This document shows positions 5,109 to 8,096 of a stretch of DNA of 8,096 nucleotides, in pieces (position 1 is the first letter of the stretch; each line of letters starts with the position of its first letter). The stretch spans positions 1 through 8,096 of the forward strand of contig PLWR01000528.1 of assembly GCA_003165615.1 (NCBI GenBank). Direction: 5' to 3'. The notes under the pieces were generated by a model, which was not told where the DNA came from, searched no databases, and saw nothing but the letters and a program-made list of their open reading frames with translations. Origin of the DNA: Acidobacteriota bacterium (GTDB lineage Bacteria > Acidobacteriota > Terriglobia > UBA7540). The translations under genes were made by a program, and so were the position numbers.

Positions 5109-6329
5109 ATGCCCATCAAATTTGAAATTATTGCGGAAGACAAAATCACGCGGGCGCGCGCGGGATTGTTGCACACTCCCCACGGCGTGATTGAGACGCC
5201 CATCTTTATGCCTGTAGGCACCGGCGGCACGGTGAAGGGCATGACGCAGGATGAGTTGGAAGCATTGAATGTGCAAATCCTGCTGGGCAACACCTATCAT
5301 TTATATTTGCGTCCCGGTCATGAATTGATTCGCGAGGCGGGCGGCCTGCATCGCTTCATGTCATGGCCGCACCCGATCCTGACCGATAGCGGCGGATTCC
5401 AGGTGATGAGCCTGAAGTCCCTGGGACGCGTCACCGAGGACGGAGTGTGGTTTCGTTCGCACCTGGATGGCTCCCCGCACTTTCTCTCCCCCGAGCGCGC
5501 CGTGGAAATCCAAATGGCATTGGGCTCCGACATTATGATGTGCCTCGATGAGTGCGTCGAGTACCCGGCCAGCCATGAAGCGCTCCAACGCTCGGTAAGC
5601 CTTACAACGCGCTGGGCAAAGCGGGCGAAAGAGAAGGTGTCAGGTGCCAGGTGTCAGTTGTCAGGCGAAAACAGCGAGGGTTCTGGATCTGATGACGCGA
5701 GCGGCGTGGAGCCAAACGGCAGTCTACCGAAGAGCCCTGACACCAGACACCTGACACCTGACACCTTTCCTTCCCTTTTCGGCATCGTGCAAGGAGGGAC
5801 GGACAAGGAGTTGCGCCGCCAGAGCGCCGAGGCACTGCTCGACCTGGATTTTGAGGGCTACGCCGTGGGGGGCCTAGCCGTGGGTGAGCCCAAGTCGGAG
5901 ATGTATGAGACGGTGCAGTATACGGCTGATCTGCTGCCGCGTGACCGCCCCCGTTACCTGATGGGTGTGGGCACGCCGGAGGATCTGGTGGAGGGCGTGG
6001 CGCGGGGTATCGACATGTTTGATTGCGTTATGCCCACGCGCAATGCCCGCAACGCCTGCGCCTTCACATCCGAGGGCAAGGTCATTATTAAGAACGCCAA
6101 ATACGCCAGGGACGAGCGTCCTCTTGACCCCTCCTGCACCTGCGCGGTGTGCCGGCGTTATTCCCGCCGCTACCTTCGCCACCTTTTTGTGACCGGCGAA
6201 ATGCTGGGCCCCATTCTGGCCACCCACCATAACCTCCACTTTTACCTTGACACTATGCGTAGAATGAGGCAGTCTCTCCTGTTTGGAGCGTTCGCGGAAT
6301 TCCACTGTAGGGTGCACTCGAAGCCTTAG
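5109..6329 (+). CDS. tgt: tRNA-guanine transglycosylase with in-frame repeat insertion
   Basis: Tgt swaps guanine 34 of tRNAs with GUN anticodons for the queuosine precursor preQ1, in the cytoplasm. Landmarks are complete: TDSGGFQ with the acid-base Asp93, GIVQGG (225-230), YAVGGLAVGE (251-260), MFDCVMPTRNAR with the nucleophile Asp305, and the zinc ligands Cys343, Cys345, Cys348 and His374. Against my recollection of the 375-aa E. coli enzyme (Asp89, Asp264, Cys302, His333), the offset rises from 4 to 41 between Asp93 and Asp305, so about 37 residues are extra. They lie between WAKR (169-172) and LFGIVQGG (223-230), exactly where a palindromic repeat element sits. The added segment is rich in Ser, Gly, Glu and Asp and probably a flexible surface loop. 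Start ATG at 5109 gives the normal N-terminus; the ribosome site is weak (AAGG 5101-5104). yajC and secD follow. Confidence 0.96.
   Translation: MPIKFEIIAEDKITRARAGLLHTPHGVIETPIFMPVGTGGTVKGMTQDELEALNVQILLGNTYHLYLRPGHELIREAGGLHRFMSWPHPILTDSGGFQVMSLKSLGRVTEDGVWFRSHLDGSPHFLSPERAVEIQMALGSDIMMCLDECVEYPASHEALQRSVSLTTRWAKRAKEKVSGARCQLSGENSEGSGSDDASGVEPNGSLPKSPDTRHLTPDTFPSLFGIVQGGTDKELRRQSAEALLDLDFEGYAVGGLAVGEPKSEMYETVQYTADLLPRDRPRYLMGVGTPEDLVEGVARGIDMFDCVMPTRNARNACAFTSEGKVIIKNAKYARDERPLDPSCTCAVCRRYSRRYLRHLFVTGEMLGPILATHHNLHFYLDTMRRMRQSLLFGAFAEFHCRVHSKP
5634..5767. repeat. Palindromic heptad-repeat element inserted in frame in tgt
   Basis: The left arm 5634-5665 and the reverse complement of the right arm 5736-5767 are both 32 bases and match at 29. 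Each arm is AA, four tandem heptads of the form GGTGTCA, then GG. The left heptads read GGTGTCA, GGTGCCA, GGTGTCA, GTTGTCA; the right ones (reverse complement) read GGTGTCA, GGTGTCA, GGTGTCT, GGTGTCA. A 70-bp unique core lies between. The element supplies tgt codons 176-220 and contains no stop in that frame. The closely sized element at 353-487 uses the heptad GGAGTCA. I see no clear target-site duplication. Confidence 0.85.
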
Positions 6330-6431
6330 GCAAGTCTTTTACGATCCGAATCTGGAAAGCCCGAACCGAGAAAATCCCGTACTTCGCGGACGGGTATCTC
6401 ATCCTGAATCCTTAGAAAAAATGGCTCGACC

Positions 6432-6800
6432 TTGATCGAGTGTCTCTTCGTAAATCCAGTCCTCTTGGCGGCGGACCCCGGTTCAGCGGGTGCGCTTACG
6501 CAGTTGCTTTTCTTTTTCGCCCCCCTTTTCGCCATCTGGTATTTCCTGGTTCTGCGGCCGCAATCGCAGCAGCGCAAAAAGCTCAAGGAACTGCTCGGCA
6601 GCCTGAAGACGGGAGACCGCGTGGTGACCAGCGGCGGCATTTACGGGACGATCATGGGCTTCCGAAACGGCGCAACGGTGCAGTTGCAGATAGCCACCCA
6701 AGTCAAGGTTGACGTGGCACGCTCGGCCATAACAGGGGTCGTTACTGAGGAGGCAGAGGAAGCAAGCAAGCAGGACTCGGGGGCAAAAGGGAAAAAGTAG
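6432..6800 (+). CDS. yajC: Preprotein translocase subunit YajC
   Basis: YajC is a small single-pass inner-membrane protein that associates with SecD and SecF to assist Sec-dependent export. The 122-aa product has a short N-terminal stretch, the transmembrane helix LTQLLFFFAPLFAIWYFLVLRPQ (about 22-44) ending in the signature FLVLRPQSQQRKK, then the conserved soluble part LKTGDRVVTSGGIYGTIMGF (59-78) and a charged C-terminus rich in Glu, Lys and Gly. No ATG is available in this frame. TTG at 6432 gives a normal-length protein but lacks a Shine-Dalgarno; TTG at 6465 is an alternative just before AADPGS. The frame is closed by TGA at 6405, so the start must lie in 6408-6465. It lies 102 bp after tgt and ahead of secD, the usual order. 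Confidence 0.93.
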   Translation: MIECLFVNPVLLAADPGSAGALTQLLFFFAPLFAIWYFLVLRPQSQQRKKLKELLGSLKTGDRVVTSGGIYGTIMGFRNGATVQLQIATQVKVDVARSAITGVVTEEAEEASKQDSGAKGKK

Positions 6801-6999
6801 TGGGCGCGAGAATTGGGTCCCCCCTGAGTCGCGCCATACAAGGTCAGAGAATGGGACCGTGAGTCCAGAGACCCTTTACCCCCCAAAAACTCCGTTGCCG
6901 CGCTGAATTAGGGTACAATAGCGCTCCCGCGGATGGCATGGGTTTAGGGAGCGAAGATTGACGGGGCCATTTCGAAAGGGTAGTTGAGGAAGTTCATTC
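6801..6999 (+). promoter_or_regulatory. yajC-secD spacer with candidate promoter and ribosome site for secD
   Basis: A 199-bp gap separates yajC from secD, long for this operon. GGGTACAATA (6911-6920) contains TACAAT (6914-6919), a good -10 hexamer; the -35 position at 6891-6896 (TCCGTT) is poor. If active, it would give a leader of about 75 nt. GAGGA at 6986-6990, nine bases before ATG 7000, is a good secD ribosome site. No coding sequence is evident in the gap. Confidence 0.4.
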
Positions 7000-8096
7000 A
7001 TGGAAACCAAGATTCGAGGCCGGGCGATATTCATCCTTGTGGTTGTGTTGGCATGCATTTTGGGAATCATCGGTTTTCCCAGAAATGTCCAGGAGCTCAA
7101 GGACAATCTCCATAACCGCATTCACCTGGGGTTGGACCTGAAAGGTGGAACCAACCTGATCCTGCAAGTGCAGGTTGAGGATGCGGTGAACATCACGTCC
7201 GGCGAGGCCCTCGAGCGGTTGAAGGATGAGCTGAAGGCCAAGAACATCCCCTACGCGGATATCCAATCAGACGACGACAAGACTCAGAGTCCCCCCCTTC
7301 ACCGGATCGAGATCAAAGGAATCCCGCAGGATAAGTCCGCGGACCTGCAGACCCTGGTGACCAACGGATATTCTGACTGGGATTTGGTCCGGGTTTCCGG
7401 CGATGAAACAGCCCGGCTGCTGATCCTCAAGACCAGCGCGGCCGTCACCATTCGTACCCAGGCGCTGATGCAGGCCATGGAGACCATTCGCCGCCGCGTT
7501 GACGCGTTGGGCGTCACGGAACCCACCATCGCCGAGTACGGCCAGGGTGATTCCGAATTGGTCGTGCAGTTGCCGGGAGTGGATGACCCGTCACGCGTTA
7601 AAGACATCATGCAATCCACCGCCCTGCTGGAGCTGAAATTGGTGCAGGACGGACCTTATTCTTCCCGCGAGGCTGCCCTTGCCAACCATGGCGGAGTCTT
7701 ACCGCCGGACACGGAACTGGTTCAGGGTACGAACGAGGAAAATAAAGGTGAAGCCTGGTATGTTTTGAACCACATTGCCGCGGTGACGGGGCGAGATTTG
7801 ACCGGGGCAGAGCCCTCCCATGATTCCGCCGGACGGGCCAGTGTGAATTTCACCCTGAACCGCGATGGCGCCGAACGCTTCGGCCGGGTGACGGGCGAGA
7901 ACGTTAACAAGCTCCTGGCCATTGTGCTGGACAATCGGGTTTACAGCGCCCCGATAATTCACAGCCAGATTACCGACCGCGGTGAAATCACGGGGTCTTT
8001 CACCCCGCAGCAGGCCAATGACTTGGCGCTGGTGTTGAAGTCCGGCGCCCTGCCCGCCTCGATCAAGTACCTTTCTGAGGAGACCGTCGGTCCGTC
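7000..8096 (+). CDS. secD: Protein translocase subunit SecD (3' end outside window)
   Basis: SecD, with SecF, uses the proton gradient to pull exported proteins through SecYEG and release them in the periplasm. 365 complete codons are present and the frame is open to the window edge. Visible are the first transmembrane helix (about 8-26), the D1 motif LGLDLKGG (43-50), the periplasmic P1 region with ETIRRRVDALGV (161-172), VVQLPGVDDPSRVKDIMQSTALLELKLV (188-215), and the start of the C-terminal core, VNFTLNRDGAERFGRVT (282-298), LAIVLDNRVYSAPII (306-320) and GEITGSFTPQQANDLALVLKSGALPA (328-353). It stops at ETVGPS, just before the first helix of the membrane bundle, so roughly 150-200 residues are missing. 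The start at 7000 is supported by GAGGA. secF is expected next. Confidence 0.97.
   Translation, partial: METKIRGRAIFILVVVLACILGIIGFPRNVQELKDNLHNRIHLGLDLKGGTNLILQVQVEDAVNITSGEALERLKDELKAKNIPYADIQSDDDKTQSPPLHRIEIKGIPQDKSADLQTLVTNGYSDWDLVRVSGDETARLLILKTSAAVTIRTQALMQAMETIRRRVDALGVTEPTIAEYGQGDSELVVQLPGVDDPSRVKDIMQSTALLELKLVQDGPYSSREAALANHGGVLPPDTELVQGTNEENKGEAWYVLNHIAAVTGRDLTGAEPSHDSAGRASVNFTLNRDGAERFGRVTGENVNKLLAIVLDNRVYSAPIIHSQITDRGEITGSFTPQQANDLALVLKSGALPASIKYLSEETVGP

Noticed and set aside
5636..5767. CRISPR array, because of short repeats
   Set aside because: The heptads are contiguous without spacers and arranged as inverted arms around one core; there is no repeat-spacer periodicity and no cas gene.
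5874..6317. Minus-strand open frame of 147 codons inside tgt
   Set aside because: Antisense to the catalytic and zinc-binding part of tgt; no independent support.
1..8096. tRNA or rRNA genes
   Set aside because: No cloverleaf-like segment with the conserved T-loop pattern and no rRNA-like sequence was noticed by eye in the gaps.

Overview
The window looks like chromosomal DNA of a Gram-negative, motile bacterium, most likely a member of the Acidobacteriota. This rests on the protein style (a His/Gly-rich MotB N-terminus, a YIP1-family membrane protein next to tgt, an exported GalM), on the tgt-yajC-secD order and on the moderately GC-rich, repeat-studded intergenic DNA. It is an inference, because no rRNA or other phylogenetic marker is present.

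Layout, left to right. (1) 1-1253, plus strand: the C-terminal end of motA and complete motB, the two stator subunits of the flagellar motor. They are separated by a 143-bp gap filled with a palindromic heptanucleotide-repeat element. (2) 1254-1513: gene-free DNA with two strong hairpins, between the convergent motB and galM. (3) 1514-2662, minus strand: an aldose 1-epimerase with a lipoprotein-like signal peptide. (4) 2663-2965: gene-free, with a terminator for the next operon. (5) 2966-3693, minus strand: a two-gene type II toxin-antitoxin operon, toxin first (RelE/HigB-like, Gp49/DUF891 type) and then an XRE antitoxin. A promoter overlapped by a perfect inverted repeat lies at its head. (6) 3723-4260: gene-free, carrying a chain of hairpin repeats, one of the form ATTCCC-N8-GGGAAT. 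(7) 4261-8096, plus strand: a YIP1-family membrane protein, tRNA-guanine transglycosylase (tgt), yajC and the 5' two-thirds or so of secD. tgt-yajC-secD is a classical order. YajC and SecD (with SecF, presumably just beyond the window) form the accessory complex of the Sec translocon.

The most notable signal is a ~134-bp palindromic element (32-bp arms, 29/32 matching) made of GGTGTCA-type heptads inside the tgt reading frame. It keeps the frame open and adds about 37 residues to the enzyme just before the conserved GIVQGG segment, while all catalytic and zinc residues remain. A related element of almost the same length, built from GGAGTCA heptads, fills the motA-motB gap. Together they suggest a small mobile or expanding repeat family able to enter both intergenic and coding DNA, comparable in behaviour to Rickettsia palindromic elements. 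A second repeat theme (GTAGC plus a GCATCCTGC-type hairpin) occurs at least twice with compensatory stem changes. No wholly new multi-gene system was found; the protein-coding genes belong to known families.
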